Of a DNA stretch of 64,000 nt, positions 50,263-63,767 are shown one piece after another. This stretch comes from Morchella semilibera (Eukaryota > Ascomycota > Pezizomycetes > Pezizales > Morchellaceae), in contig WBVU01000019.1 in the NCBI GenBank assembly GCA_009192285.1, forward strand, positions 62,001-126,000, read 5' to 3'. The notes beneath the pieces were generated by a model. The model was not told where the DNA came from, ran no database searches, and saw nothing but the letters and a program-made list of their open reading frames with translations. The first letter of the stretch is position 1. Every line of letters starts with the position of its first letter. The translations under genes were made by a program, and so were the position numbers.

Positions 50263-51388
50263 GGCGTAGGTGTGTAGGTATTACTATTAAAGAACCACTG
50301 TGCTTCTAGGTAACAAGTTGGATATTTAGCGCAATCCACAAAACCAAAAGGAAGTCTTCCCAAATTCTCGGCATTGATGATGATATGTACAGTACAGGGG
50401 TCCAACGCCGCCAACTCACCTGAGTTTTAAAATAAAAAAAATAAAAAACAAAAAAAAATCGTCAAAGAAATTATTCGACACGGCCCGATCCTTCGTTTAG
50501 TAAAGCACCAGTGTGTCGTCACTCTGAGGAATTCAGAGCTCAAAGGGACTATAGTGCGCACTAGACCGAACTAAAATGTAAAAAATACATGTATGTTAGC
50601 ATATGCAGGGCTCATGTCATGCCTAGCGCTTGGTATGTACAACCACAGTTTTTACAGACTTACCTGGTGGTATGATGATGACCCTTAGTAATTAGCAAGG
50701 TGAAATCGAGGCTTTAGATATTCGAAAGGAGTATTGGTATTTCGTTTCGGGCCCCCCAGAAATAAGAATTATAAAAAATTGGATAAATATGACGAAAATA
50801 AAAAAAATAAAAATAAAAATGGACAAGAAAAGAAAGAAAGAAAGAAAGAGGAAGCGGGGGAGAAATGAGGGAACCCTTCATCACCTTTTGTACTTTCACA
50901 GACCATATACGAATCAGCCCTCACGATCTAAGGCTACCAATCCGAGACCACACCTAGCTACGCTGTCCTCGATCATGCAGGTAGGCGAGAGGGCCTCGAC
51001 TGGAGAAACTTTCCGATGCGCACATATTACGTGGTAGCCCACCGGACTCACGGGAGGGGACACAAGAGGCTGTGGGGAAAGTGTAGATAAATAATTAGGG
51101 TGCACAAGTTACTAACTGGATGAACATAGGTTAAGCACTTTTTCTACTGATTGCATGGTGTAGACCATTTATAAGTTACAGTTGATCTCAGTTGGTAACA
51201 AGTGTTCCCATATGGTCAGGATCATATCAGCAGCTGCTGACCAATGTCTTTGGAGAATCACTACTAGTATTACCTAACGTATGAAACCTCAATTCTCGCA
51301 AACTACAATATATGCTACATGAATTAAGTCGTAATAAAAACTAAGAAACGCCAAATACGCCTAACCATATGAAACAATAATCTTATCT
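50263..51388. other. Intergenic region
   Basis: No supported gene; A-rich runs near 50430-50460 and 50790-50820, otherwise featureless. Confidence 0.5.
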
Positions 51389-54240
51389 TCAGGTATTCCA
51401 CCAATGATCGTGCTCCAATAATCCATCCTGATTATGTTCCGCACTCCTATCCTCCCTCCTTGTACCACCATCGTATCCCCAACGCCTACGCCCTTCCCAA
51501 ATGGCCCAGCCACCGATCATCTCAGCCTCTTCAACCCACTTCGCTGCGTCTTCACCCCACTTTTTCTGAACAGCATCCTTTAGCTTTTTACCACCCTCCC
51601 ATGACTCGGAAACATCGATTTCCATTGGATCCCGCTCGGGCCATGAGAAGGTGTATGGCGATTGCTCACAAATTGGTAAGACAAGCCTATATGGATAACC
51701 TGACGAGACGATTGACAGATGGGTTCCCCCGGGGTTAACAACACCAAAATTCCATTGCTGTCTTCCAAACCTGATAGGGCGGAAGGGGCGTATGAGAGAT
51801 TGGCCTTCGTACTCGGGGAGCATGTACTTTGCGATAGCAGTAGACTCAGTGTTGAGCGAGTTTGTGGAAACCAGGAGGTCTAGGACGGTGGGAACAATTG
51901 TCATTGAGGTTGTAGTGAAGTTCAACTGGATCCTTGGTAGTTGCGGGTGGCGGAAGACTAGGGGAACCTCAAAGTTCTTGATGTGTGGGTTTGCATAAGT
52001 TGTTTTCGCGTTTGTAGACTCTCCAAAAGCGAAGCCACTGTAGGAAGTAACTCGTCAGTAAACACTCACCCGGAACACTTTTCATTAGATGGATTTAACT
52101 TACTGATCTCCAACCATAACAATCAAAGTCTCGTTGGCCACGCCGACTTCTTCCAAAACGCTCAAAACTTCAGCAATCCAGGAATCGCCCCACTTAATGC
52201 TATTGAGGTACTTATTCCATGCCGCTCCGCCTCCACTAGCATGACTGCCCTCGACGCCCCAATAAGGCTCCTGCTCTCCAAATTCTGGTGGTGTTGCCCA
52301 AGGATGATGCGTGCTGCTTGTCAAATGCGACAAAAATACTCTATCACCGCTAGCCTCCGCCTCAACAAACAAATCTTTGATATAAGGCTTCAACTCCGTT
52401 TCCGAGTAACCAAAGTAATTCAGCTCTGCCTGCTTGGGCTTGTATTTGGCATCTGGCGATTGCAACGTTTCCCGGACTACCGATCCATCGAAGCCTATCT
52501 GGTCGAGGAACGGGGCTTGCCTATCGAATTTCGTTGTGGAAGCCTGCATAAAGATTGATTTCCACGTCCCATTATTCCTCCACCCCTTCTCTACTGTACC
52601 CGGCTTTGGAAGATTGGCGTTCATGGCTTTGAAAATATGTGAAAGACAGGGCTGGTAAATGTCGGTTTCTAACTCCTCCAAGAAGTCAACTGCTAGGGGG
52701 GAAACGCCGCAATGGCTCCCGAGTAGTGACTTTAGCGTGAAGCTGCTGCCAGTTAGAGCTCCTTTAATATTGATACCCCCAAAAGTGCTATTAACCCCTC
52801 TCCCAAAGCCACCATCTTCTCCAGTAATATCCTCGGCTATGCGACTAAGCTCAGATAGGTCTGCCCAGGGTTCGGTTTGGGACTGGTCCCGTTTGGATTT
52901 TGCGGGGGAACCGCGGGAATCCATGATTTTGTTGTAAAGGATGCCATCCTTGATGAGGGGGAAAATATCCTTGCGGGTTGATTCGAGGGAGAGGAGTATG
53001 ACATGTTTGATCGAGGCGCTCGAGAGGGTATCCTTCAGAGTATCTAATACTGGTAGATCAAGGTTTGTAATCTTAAGAGGATCGAGGATCGGTTCATAAC
53101 CGGGCGGTGGAGGAGGAGGGGGCGGCGGGAAGTCATCATCGTGGTGTCCATGTGGATGACGACGGTGCCCATGATGATGTCCAAATCCAGGGGGAGGATG
53201 CGGCGGGGGCCCATGATGACCATAACGATAGAATCGCTCAAAACCAGGCATCTTACTCTCAGGGAGCCAACTCGGGCGGTTTTTTGCCCTCTCTTCATCA
53301 ACCTCCCACCAAGGAGTCCCAGGTCTCCATCCCCGTCCGACGCCATCTTCACCCTCTCCTTCAGCGGGAATCCAGAACTCTTTCCGAAGAAGCTCCGGGA
53401 ATGGGAATTCGGGAGGTCCGTCGAACGGCGAAGGTTCGCAGAAGGCCGAGCGTTTAATCCAGAGACCTTCAAACAATGTGAAAGGAAGGGTGCCCGACAT
53501 ATGCTGATATGGGGACTTCGGGCGCACGATGTGCAAAGTGACGATAGTCCCGGTTACTACGAGGAGCTTCATCCTCGCCCACCGAATAGCGCTAACAGAG
53601 TTTTGTGAGGGTGCTTTTTCCGCGACCGAGTTAGAGAGCAACCCTTCGCCGTCTTCTTGGTCGGGAGCACGGGATCTTGCAAAACTCTCTCTGAATACGA
53701 TCCATTTGCTGGGAAAGATAGTAGTCACAATAGATCTAACCATGCGATGTGAGAGATTATATAGTAATGGGTTAAGCAGCCAGGCAATGCCACCAAGGAT
53801 TCCGATTGTTAGTGAAAGGCCGAAAAACCCGCTCATCAACATTCCAAAAAAGCCTTCTGGTTCTTTCATGACCTTAATCATCATATTCCAATGAATCTCA
53901 CCGCCAGTTTCAATGAAGAAGCCGATTTGGGAAGCAGACGTAGATGCGATAAGAAGTCTAGTAAGAAAGTTAGTACGGCCTGCTTAACAAATGTTCTCTC
54001 TATCAAGGAGGCTTACGAAAGAAAGATGCCTGCAACTCTCCATTTCTGAAAGATAATACGTGAAAAAAATATTACTAAGAAATCTAGGAAAAGAAATGTA
54101 GGAAAATATAATAGAAAGAGAAATATAGGGATTGTAGTCAGATGCGAAAAGACGTGGAGAAACTTTGCGGATAAAAGCGAGACCACGAGTAGGGAGTAGA
54201 AGTAGGCGCGGTCTGGCCAGGCCAATGTGATAGTGGGCAT
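51389..54240 (-). CDS. Membrane-anchored sulfatase / LtaS-like protein
   Basis: Alkaline-phosphatase-superfamily protein (sulfatase domain, PF00884), 908 residues from three exons: 54240-54017, 53957-52104, 52037-51389; all joints are in phase. Residues 1-75 give two or three membrane helices (YFYSLLVVSLLSAKFLHVF, IFLFLLYFPTFLFLDFLVIFF), with further helices near residues 110-140 and 200-220, so the catalytic part would face outward or into the lumen. Catalytic-domain marks: HVILLSLESTRKD (metal-binding strand, about residue 393-405), a TGSSFTLKSLLGSHCG segment in the place of the nucleophile, FLSHLTSSTHHPW, and GDQHGF (Asp/His metal ligands, across the exon 2/3 joint). Between the helices and the domain is a His/Pro-rich insert (about residues 320-362). 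Substrate unknown: sulfate ester or phosphoglycerol head group are both possible. Confidence 0.85.
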
Positions 54241-57200
54241 TGTTACTGTATCAGAGCTTTGTGTGAGCTATGATTGTCTATTGTATAGAGGCCGATGTGT
54301 TGAACATTAGGAGCTCAAAGGTTAGGGGTCGAGGTCCGCTCTAACTGGGTAATAAGCGCGAGATAGAGAGGTACGTAAAGAGCGCTGTGGAAGAAACACT
54401 GAGTGCAAGTGTAGATGATGAGAGCGATGAAACGGCTGAATGTTATGGGGACAGACGTAAAGGAAGCGACTCTGTGTTGAACAAGGCTGAGCTGAAGGAT
54501 AAAATCTGGGAGAAATGAAGGTTAGAAAGGAGGCCGAGCGAGAGTATGGCCGGAGGTCAGCGAGCGGCGGTGCAAGCGTAAGGAGAAAAAGATCGTGTGA
54601 GTGTCTAAGTGTGGGATGAGCGAAAGGGAAGGGAAGGTAAGTTACACATTGGATTTAGGTTATTTCAGGAGCATGACCTCTTGGTAAAGAAATTAAATGG
54701 GGGGGGGGGGGGGGGGGAGTGCATACATTCTGTAACTAAGCCTCTCTCTCACTCACTTGGCGAAATATATAGGATTCAAATCATAATTCGGCCCGACCTC
54801 AGCATACTCTTGCAATTGGGGGTAACTACAACATGTACTTCCTAAGGTAAACCAGGCATCACTTAGAAACAACCCCCCTCCCCCCCCCACCGATCAAACA
54901 CTCAACGCAACTGGAATAAGTATTTTATTGACAGCTATCAAGTCTGATAGGTTGTAGTTGATGGCCTAGGAAGAAAGTTCCCCTGCATGCCAAGCGCCCG
55001 GTGTGGATTTATACATAACAACGGTTATGACTGGCACACACCTTGAATTGCTCGGGGCACACTCCGCCCTGATAGGCAATGTTCTCGTGAGCTTCGAACT
55101 TCCAAAGGATTTTTAAGTCAGGAAGGTTTTCCCCTCCCAAAATTTCAATTAGCGCTACCCCTTCTATAAAAGCTTACACCCACATATGCCTTCTCCATCG
55201 TGTAATTCTGCAGTCAGAGAGAGAAGCGAGGGGTGCGCGCGGGGCACATGGCGTAAGTGATCGTTATCATAATATTTCCATTACCCCGTCAGATTCCAGC
55301 TTTTGTGTACTGGCCCACCACCACTCGCTAAATCATTCAGTAAAGCTGGGTGTGCTCGCCTCAGCCTCAGGCAGTGTGTCCCAGGAGTCCCAGTGGGGCC
55401 GTATTCCATCCCCTGAATTCATTCAAGTAGGTAAATAAAATCCCTGTCAAGGCTAAGCCTTTTCGACAAGGGCTTTAATCAGTTCAAGCCTTTGAATGGC
55501 AAGGATCGCGTTCGGATCTGCATACTTGCTGCATAACTAAATCCCGCGGATCTGTTTTTAGAAATCGCGGGTTGTGTATGTCTTATTTTTTTTTTTGGGG
55601 GGGGGGTTACTCTACCAGTCTACCGAGGGCGCTATATATACTTTATATAGAGCTCGAGTAGTACTCAGGAGAATTCAATAATGTTCACTCGCCGTGAAGA
55701 CCGTGAAGCATTATCGACCCCGTAAGCGTGCAACGCCCCCTTTGAACCCTCCCCTCTGTAAGTTTGTTGTTTTTCCGGGACCGCCGGCATCGTGCCGACA
55801 ACCGAATTTTTGATTCCGCAATCAATACTAGGTTGAGAAAAGTAGTGGAAGTAAAATTGTCTCACCATTGCTCTAGAAGTAACAGATGTCAACATTTAAG
55901 GTTAGATATTATTTTATCTGATACTTCTAAGACTCTAATACTGCCTAAAAAACCTGGATTGTTTGCAAAATGAAAGTCTATACGCCCACTATACAGTAAT
56001 GTTTGTGATTACTGATCCTTTTTCCCACGCGAGTTGAAATATGTATGCTGCAGGGTCCGGCAGTTTTATGGTTAATTGCCTATTTCCGAAATTGCTTGTA
56101 TCAGTGACCCTTTCCTCGTGTACCTTACTTAATAAATATTATAAACAGTCGAAGTAGGTACTGGGTGTTGACAGACATGGATTCTACATACTTAACTATG
56201 GATGCGATCTAGAAGCAGTCAAGCTTCTTTTTGATATCACTTATCCACGCGTGGAAATCCCCTGTCCGTTAACACGGTCCACTGTCCGTCACCCCATGAA
56301 CGACTGTAGTATGGTAACGCTTCGAGCTAAACTGTAGGTCTGAAACTCATGTTAGTCACTCCCATGCGGCTCTGAATTTATAAGAATGATGGTGAACTCT
56401 ACCTAATTATTTAACAATGAGCAGTAGGTACAACTAGCCCCCGCCCCCACATCTTGCAAGATGCAAAGCTCTGCTTGAAGAAGCCTCTTCACGCGTAGCA
56501 GTAGGCTCTTGGCTTGAAAGAAGTAACTTCTCAATCATCGATTCGGTGTTGGGTCGGGAGTTTATATAGGTTATGAAATTAGGCTGACGCGTCATTTCAA
56601 CCCTAGCCTTTATTCCTTGTGCTTACTTGATGTACTCAACTTTTATAGCTGAGGTACTAAGGGCCCGTCCAGCACCAAGACAAAACAGAGATTTCAAGAA
56701 TCACTGTCTTACAAAAAAGTCGTGGAAACGGGGTTTTCATCCCTGTAAACGTCGTTTTGGCCTGCTGCCGAACGGACTCTAAAAGGCTCGCACGTTAACC
56801 GCGTGTGGGATTTGCCAAGAATGTTGCTGTTGAGGGGGACTATCAGTACATGTACATGTATGTACATGTAGTAAACCATCGATCGTCAATTTAAGGTTTG
56901 GGCGTTTTTGCCAAGGTGTAATCTCTTCACCTCCTACGATGCACAATCCATCACTCATGAGCAGTTGCCAAGTGCTGCATTAACCCATCTTCATTATTTC
57001 TCCTTTGCCCTGCTACCAACCTTGAATAAAAGAATAATGTACGTCTTGTTTTTCTTACGGGGACTGACGTGACCTCCAGTGTGTATCATTATTTTTGATT
57101 TTCAGGCATATTGGTGCCACCCTCCTCCATGATCCAGGAACTCCTCAAGGCAGTCGTGTCTTCACCACCCCCTCCTGTTTTGCTTGTGTGCTGGAACAAA

Positions 57201-57467
57201 TACTACATATACTCTGCTAATGTCTAGTCCAAATACAGCCAGGTCTACTTCTTTACTAGATGGATTACTCGGGCGTCTAATTAAGTATTCCAGCCAATGG
57301 TTTAGAATTCCTCGGGGCTAGGGGGAATAGCTATTGAATGGCAGAATGCTGCTAACAGGGGTCAGAGGGCGCCCCACCAATTGAATACGTCAATAAATTA
57401 CGGTTGGGTTCTGCGACCCTTGGGGGATATTTATCTTCTCTACTCCCGGACACTTCCGACAGCACAA
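54241..57467. other. Intergenic region
   Basis: No supported gene. Left part is the upstream flank of the sulfatase-like gene. A G19 run lies at 54699-54717, a TACATGTACATGTATGTACATGTA palindrome cluster near 56847, and the remainder is featureless. Confidence 0.5.
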
Positions 57468-57572
57468 GTACAGCGGTGGGTAATAAATCATCGGACGAAA
57501 CGCTACCAGAATGCGCGTTTGCAGGCAAAATTGTGGCTAGGGTATCCGATGACTTATTACCCACCGCTGTAC
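57468..57572. repeat. 28-bp inverted repeat, 105-bp hairpin unit
   Basis: Left arm 57468-57495 and right arm 57545-57572 are reverse complements with one mismatch (GTACAGCGGTGGGTAATAA core), separated by 49 bases. Non-coding. MITE remnant or structured RNA are possible; no target duplication is evident. Confidence 0.75.
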
Positions 57573-58649
57573 ATGGACGTATAAGACCGAGTGATCTTCT
57601 GTGATCACGTCCATTGATTGAGATTGATTAGGCGCATGCATGCAGGTGGATGTCCGTTTACCAAGGCCATCTGCTAAAACCTACCACTTGTCTCCTACCG
57701 CTTGAACTTCCCAGCCGTCACCTTTTATCAGTGGAGAACACTAGGATCTATGTTATTCTGGCAAGGTGCTTCTAGGTATAATTTCCTGGGCGTGAGTGAA
57801 CCTGACTCACCAAAGCGCAAGAGTAGACGACTTCTTACCTTCTATGTGGAGGCTTAGAAATTAGGAAAGCTCTTGTAGTATATCTTAAGATTGTATGAGA
57901 GAAGTGATAACGACCCCATTTAGGAAAGACTAGCTAGTTATAGATCTGTTCTCGCGATTACCAGTCAGCTAGCAACCGCGACTGCATAAATTCTCTGATA
58001 TTTCTAAAGGGTACTTCGCATAGAAGAGTGGTCTTGGAAAATCCTACTGCCATTATTAAAAGGAATCTATATCGTCTCTCCCAAATTTGAAACGAGCTCC
58101 AAAACTAGGATTCAGAGAGCGAATGCGCCGACATTCATATGTCTCCCGTTTCTTTATATTATTAGGGGTTATTTCGGTTCTAAATATTATTTTCTCTCTT
58201 TAAGCCGACTACCAGAATAGACATTATTTTATTATAATCGCCTTCCGAGGATACAACCAAAGTGCCTAGGACTATTTTTCCGGTACACACATATGTGACT
58301 ATCCCATACAGGTATATAAGACATCTCTCTTGCCCTATAGCCAATAAAATCTCGTTTCCGCAGTCAAATATCAACATTTCATTATTATGCGGGCTGAGTG
58401 ATAGCGTATGACCGAGCGTACAAGAAAAATAATATCGCCATATATATGACCGTGAAAGAGAGCACGATCACAGATAGACGGGTAATTAAAGATATATAGA
58501 GCGGATACGAGAGGAGGGTGGTGAACTACATGTATTGAAGATTTCAATTAGCGTTTCTACGATAGTGTGAATTATCGTCGCATGGAGGGTATCACATGGT
58601 GTATAGGTTAAGCAAATATTTGGAATGCATTCCTCCTAAATTCTTACTT

Positions 58650-59120
58650 ATTCATTTATGTATTATATTATCTAAATATACCGTATGTATTGTCGGCCTG
58701 CGCCATGTTTTCCCTTCTATAACATTACCATCTTTATCCTCTCCTAGGATTACTATAGGGCGTCTACCTTAATATTATCCAATGTCTTCTCCTTGGCCCC
58801 CTCTGCCCATACAACGTTAACCTGTCCAAATAACTTATAATTACCATCCTCTCCAAGGAAAAGTATGCCCTTCGCATACACCCCTATCTATCGACGAACG
58901 TAGTCAAAGCGGCCTAAAAACAGCAGTAACTCTTTGCTCCTATATTCTCATTAGAAGCAGCAAAAATGAGGTTTCCCCTATTATAGATAGCCCGAATGCT
59001 TTGTCACATGTTGGCCATAGGGAATATCACAGGCCGTTGGACTAGCATATGTCATCCCCGCAATCAAACATGTCATCTCCACAACTACTACAGATTTCTT
59101 CTCCTTATCCTCATTAGCCT
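58650..59120 (-). pseudogene. Possible decayed coding sequence, family unknown
   Basis: The minus strand shows coding-like runs broken by stops and shifts: a Cys-bearing piece (CSSCGDDMFDCGDDIC), then NRGNLIFAASNENIGAKS, then GVYAKGILFLGEDGNYKLFG continuing to VNVVWAEGAKEKTLDNI, then VILGEDKDGNVIEGKTW after another shift. The repeated GED-x-DGN style and length argue against chance, but no family is recognised. It could be a relic of a transposon protein or host gene. Confidence 0.3.
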
Positions 59121-62100
59121 ATAGCACCACAAGAGAGGGGTATGGGGGGGGGGGGCTATCACACGCTGGTTGTGGGGCCATCGACGACAGAACAAGTAGC
59201 GAGCCTGCCTCTATGGAGAACCCCAGAAGCAGTAAAGTCTTTTCTCCCAAAACGATCCACAGTACAAGTATTAACCACTAGAATAAAAGGTTGAAAGGTA
59301 CTCCGGACCTCGCCTATTATCGACGTCTGCGGGCTCGGGTCCTAGAGCGGTAGTTGGTATATGTGGAAGCATGCCGCAATACCGCTAATCTATGGTAGTG
59401 CTGCAGTATAGAAGCCATATAGAAATAGTTTTAGTATGGTGAGGTCTTTCAGGGGTCCTTAATACCTGGTATGGGGTGGCGCCGCTGATACTTACGGGAC
59501 ACCGCGAGTTTCGAGATTTGAGCTGTACGTGTAAGCTATGGGGTTCCGGAGCGAATGTTAGAGGACGGTAGTGAGATAATCGTCCCTAGTTAAGGACCGA
59601 TCGCGAAGGGAGGTCTGAGGTATGCACCAGCCGTTGAGGGGGCTCTAGGTATCGGGATGAAAGAATGCGGGGCGTGTCGATTGTAATCTTTATGGCGCTC
59701 AAAACCATCCATGCTACATATACAGAGCCTCGTCAACGTTACAGGACGCCCAAAAACGATAATCAAGAAAGTGTTAGGTACCTTGGGTACTATTTGCACC
59801 ACACTATGTTTATTAGATGACGTTGTCTTGGAACATTGCAATGTTGGATCAAAAAAGAGTCCTTTTAATCACAGTTCATCACTCGGTGAGTTCTTCTCTG
59901 AGACGTATGCATGTGTTAAATGTATTGACGGAACAGCGGAGAGGAAAAATAAAGTGTCCTACTCAAACAATAACCGGATATTTTGATAGAATAGACCACC
60001 AAAACAGGGGGAGAGTTGCTACCACGTCCAAAAGCACAGTCTCCTCAATATAATCGGCCAATCAGCTAGCTGCATGTAACACTGCGCTGCGCGTGGACCC
60101 ATGCCCATTGCGCATTCATCAACTTCTCTCACTCTCCACCTTCCATAAACACATATTTATCTATCAAGATCCTCCAGAACCCCCCTCTTAAACCTCACAT
60201 CCACGACTACCTGCAACTCCACCCTGTTTCCAAACGTACAGTACATTGCCACAAACACAAGTCTACGGCCTAACTATATACGCCCTCATAGCCGGATAGA
60301 AACAACAACAGTACACTCACTGAAGAAATATTTTTGGTTGTCCATACATGTGTACACGTATGTAACCCTGCCCTTACTACAGCTGATGTTGCTCACCTTT
60401 AGCCCTCTACACATACGCGTGCCCCCCCCCCCCTCCTTCTCACAGACAGCATTCCGATCAAGAAGAAGGTCTCAGGGCCCGAGGGCGTCACCCTTCCCTT
60501 CCCTTTCTCCCCTGATGGCTGCAGACCAGCACAGCACCTTTTACAGTACAAATCCTTTACAAAGAGCTCATGGTATACACGCCTACCCCTCTCCTCTCCC
60601 CTTCCACCCCTCCTCTTGTTCCTACATGGCCTCATATAACCACTCACTCGTTTGGTCCTCTCACCTGCACGCTTTATCTCTATAGCTATACCATAGCTAG
60701 CTCCTCCCGCACGCGCACCTCACCAACCCTTCCAGGCACGGCGGGACCACCATCAGAGGTCCCACCACCCACACGAAATCAGAGCCACCGAGCTAGAATA
60801 CCACTACACACCTACTCCCCCAGCTCCCCACACCCACACTGTGCCCACCCTGCACCACCACCTACCAGACCCAGCAGCGGGGCATGGTCAAGAGACGAGT
60901 GACACCCCATGATTCAGCCCCAGAGCACGATACCAACCAACTGTTACTGCTACACAGCGCCTAGCGTAAGTGGAGCAGCTAGAGAATGTAAGCCAAGTAC
61001 GTACCTAAGGTGAGTGTGGTATAGGCACCCTCATCCCCTGGCTGGTCCTTTGGCCCCCCCCGTTCTGTTCTGTTCTGTTGCAGGCCCGTGGGACGCGCCT
61101 GCGGTCGAAGTGGAGATTATATAGAAAGCAATACCGGTTTACGTATACAGGGGTGCTTGATTATTGGCCTCTGCGTGCGCTAGCTACTAATCGGTAGGTA
61201 CGACTCATTAACATTATATCACTTCACTCTGCAGTCCCAGGGTTGAGCTTATTCAAGGCATTCCTTGCCCTCCATACCTCCTAGAGAGAAAGATAAATTT
61301 ACTGCAAACCCGTCTGCGAAACCATGACGACTATCCTTCTGTTCAATCCACCCACGGGTGCAACGAACCACAATGACAGATCTAACAAAGAAAGGACTCC
61401 CTTTGCACTAGCCCATATACTCAATCGAAGCCAATGCTTAATTAATTCCGCGACTAGCTATGCATCCCATCTCACCATCACGAGATATAAGGACCTGGGG
61501 TGGGTGATAGCCAATCTTTTTTTGAAGGAGACCAATTAATGGAAGCATCATAAAATTATCGGGTGGCAGGATGGAATGGATCGAATCCACTCCGCCCCTC
61601 TAGCTAACTAGCTAGAAAGTCACTCTTTCCGTGCGGTGGGCATCGGGGATAGGTGGTACTTCAGAAGGCGAGAACTTCTGAGGAGGAAACGGGGTTTCCC
61701 CCGAACTAGCAGCACTCTTAATCGCATGCAGCCCCCCCCCCCCCCCCAAACCGCTAACACCACCACAGCACCACCACAACCCCAATTCATCATAGGGTCT
61801 TGATGAAATACGTAAGCTCCTCCTCTTGCTCCTCCCCTCCTCCTTCTCATACCTTATGCTTAGCAAGGTTACTAGTTTCTACTCCTAATCTCTTGAGCCT
61901 ATCGCCAAGGCAAAGAGAGCAAAAAACCCACGAAATGATCATTGGCACCAGTACACGTGGCCCCACGACCGCCAATAATGTAGAGGGAACGATAGGAGCT
62001 CACGGAGGTTTAGTTCACCACATATATTCCAGCATAACATAGAGCCCTATCTGGCGGCCTGAGCCGGGAGACCCCCCAACAAGTAGGTACACTGACTACA

Positions 62101-62469
62101 GAGGCCTTACGTCCGTGTGTCTACCCGTCGAATCTTTCATTCGTTTACCGCCCTCCTTGGCGAGAGGCGGCCGTAACGTCAAGCGCTTATGATGGCTAAG
62201 TCACGCGGTGGCGGTACTCCTAGGGCCTCTTGGTGGCCAGGCGGTTCTTGGCTTGTCTTGTTTTAGGCGCTGGCTCAAAGGGAGATGTATTGGAGGTCAA
62301 TGATTACTTTCACAGCCAGGAAGCCTGGTTAGATGTACCCCCGGAAATAACCGGTGCCTGGTATCTCTTGTCAAACTTCCCTCTCCCCCGATTGAGCAGA
62401 TATATAAGGTTCTAGCCCAAAATATTAAATTACATGTAACTAAGGTAACAAAGCTTAAAAGAAACAAAA

Positions 62470-62530
62470 TAAAATAATAATAATAATAATAGTAATAGTA
62501 ATAATAATAATAGTAATAATAATAACAATA
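62470..62530. repeat. AAT trinucleotide microsatellite
   Basis: About 20 AAT/AGT units, seen directly. Confidence 0.8.
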
Positions 62531-63767
62531 ACACCACGACGAGAATCCTAGATTCTGTAATAAAAACGCTTTGATAACCAACACAAGTAGTAGTAGTCCC
62601 GACCCAAGGCCTAAAGATTCTTCTCCGAATTACACGATTTTGCACACAAGAACCACATCGATTGAAAGCCTCAACTAAACTACACATACACCTTAACACC
62701 AGCTCCCCCATCTTTCCATTTTCTTCATCCTCCTCCTCGTCCTGGAAGGACATAGAAAGAGGGGGAAGGGGGCCACTAAGCTAGTAGACATAGAGGTAGC
62801 TAGAAACCAATCGTCTAAATAAATAAAGAGACAGAAAAAGAGGGAAAAGAAAAAAAAAAAAAAAAAAAAACTCGCAACGCCCCTTGCGGAACTAGCTGGC
62901 TGAAAAAACACACATACACACAACACCTGAAAGTGAGAAAGAAACAAAGCACACTCGCACAAACACAAACACAAACACAAACACACATCATCCTCATCTC
63001 ATATTCAACCCCGGCTCAAAGTCCCCGTCCCAATCTCTACTATAACAAAAAAAAAAAAAAAACGGCATGAAAAAAAAGGGGGGGAGTCATCAGAAAAACA
63101 CAACTTTATCGTGAGCGGCATCAAATCATACGTAACCTCGCCTGCCTTTTTTCTCTAGCTTCTCTCCAATTTGAGATTTACGCCAATCCTACCACATGAC
63201 ATGACAAAGACCGCCTTTTTCTCAATCAAAACAGCAAGAGAACTCCACTTTCCAAAACGCAGAAGGCTATACCATACAACCACGAGAAGCGTGAGATTCA
63301 AACTCATGAAAAAAATAGAAAAGATAAAAAAACTTAAACTATCCTTGTAAAAGAAATACAGGCCGTACCAGAAAAAGAAAACAGGAAAGAAATGATAAAA
63401 CACCCACCCACGATATGTAAAATATGAAAAATGTGTAAAATTGGTGGTGTTGATAAGCACCACCAAGGTTCTGAACTAAGCACCTATTCTCAATCACCAA
63501 CACAACTTACCAGTCCAATAAATAAGGCGCACAAAGGCCTGCTCTTGCTAATGTGATGTCGATATGGTGATCTAATTGTGAGCCTGGTTTGATGGCAGCC
63601 ATGTGAGGGTGAATGGGGACGGATAGCGACGAGAAGGTGAAACTAAAGATTTCGATGATTTTTTAGATTGACATTGAGAAAAATCGACGATTAGATGTTT
63701 TACATCCTAGCCTAGCTTATCAATTAACCAGAATTTACGAAATTGGGAGTGGTTATAAGACTTACCT

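Larger units (their letters stand above)
57573..63767. other. Gene desert before Cdc42
   Basis: About 6.2 kb without an intact gene. It includes a possible decayed coding stretch on the minus strand (58650-59120), a G-run near 59145, C-rich DNA at 60400-60900, a C16 run at 61732-61747, AAT repeats at 62470-62530 and A-runs near 62850 and 63045. The right end is the 3' flank of Cdc42. Confidence 0.5.

Noticed and set aside
59711-60053. Plus-strand frames ending in a QTITGYF segment that resembles a PCNA-interacting box of pogo-type transposases
   Set aside because: No DDE or DNA-binding part nearby and only a seven-residue match; treated as chance.
61560-61600. GGATCGAATCC as a possible tRNA T-arm
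   Set aside because: No matching stems or A box around it.
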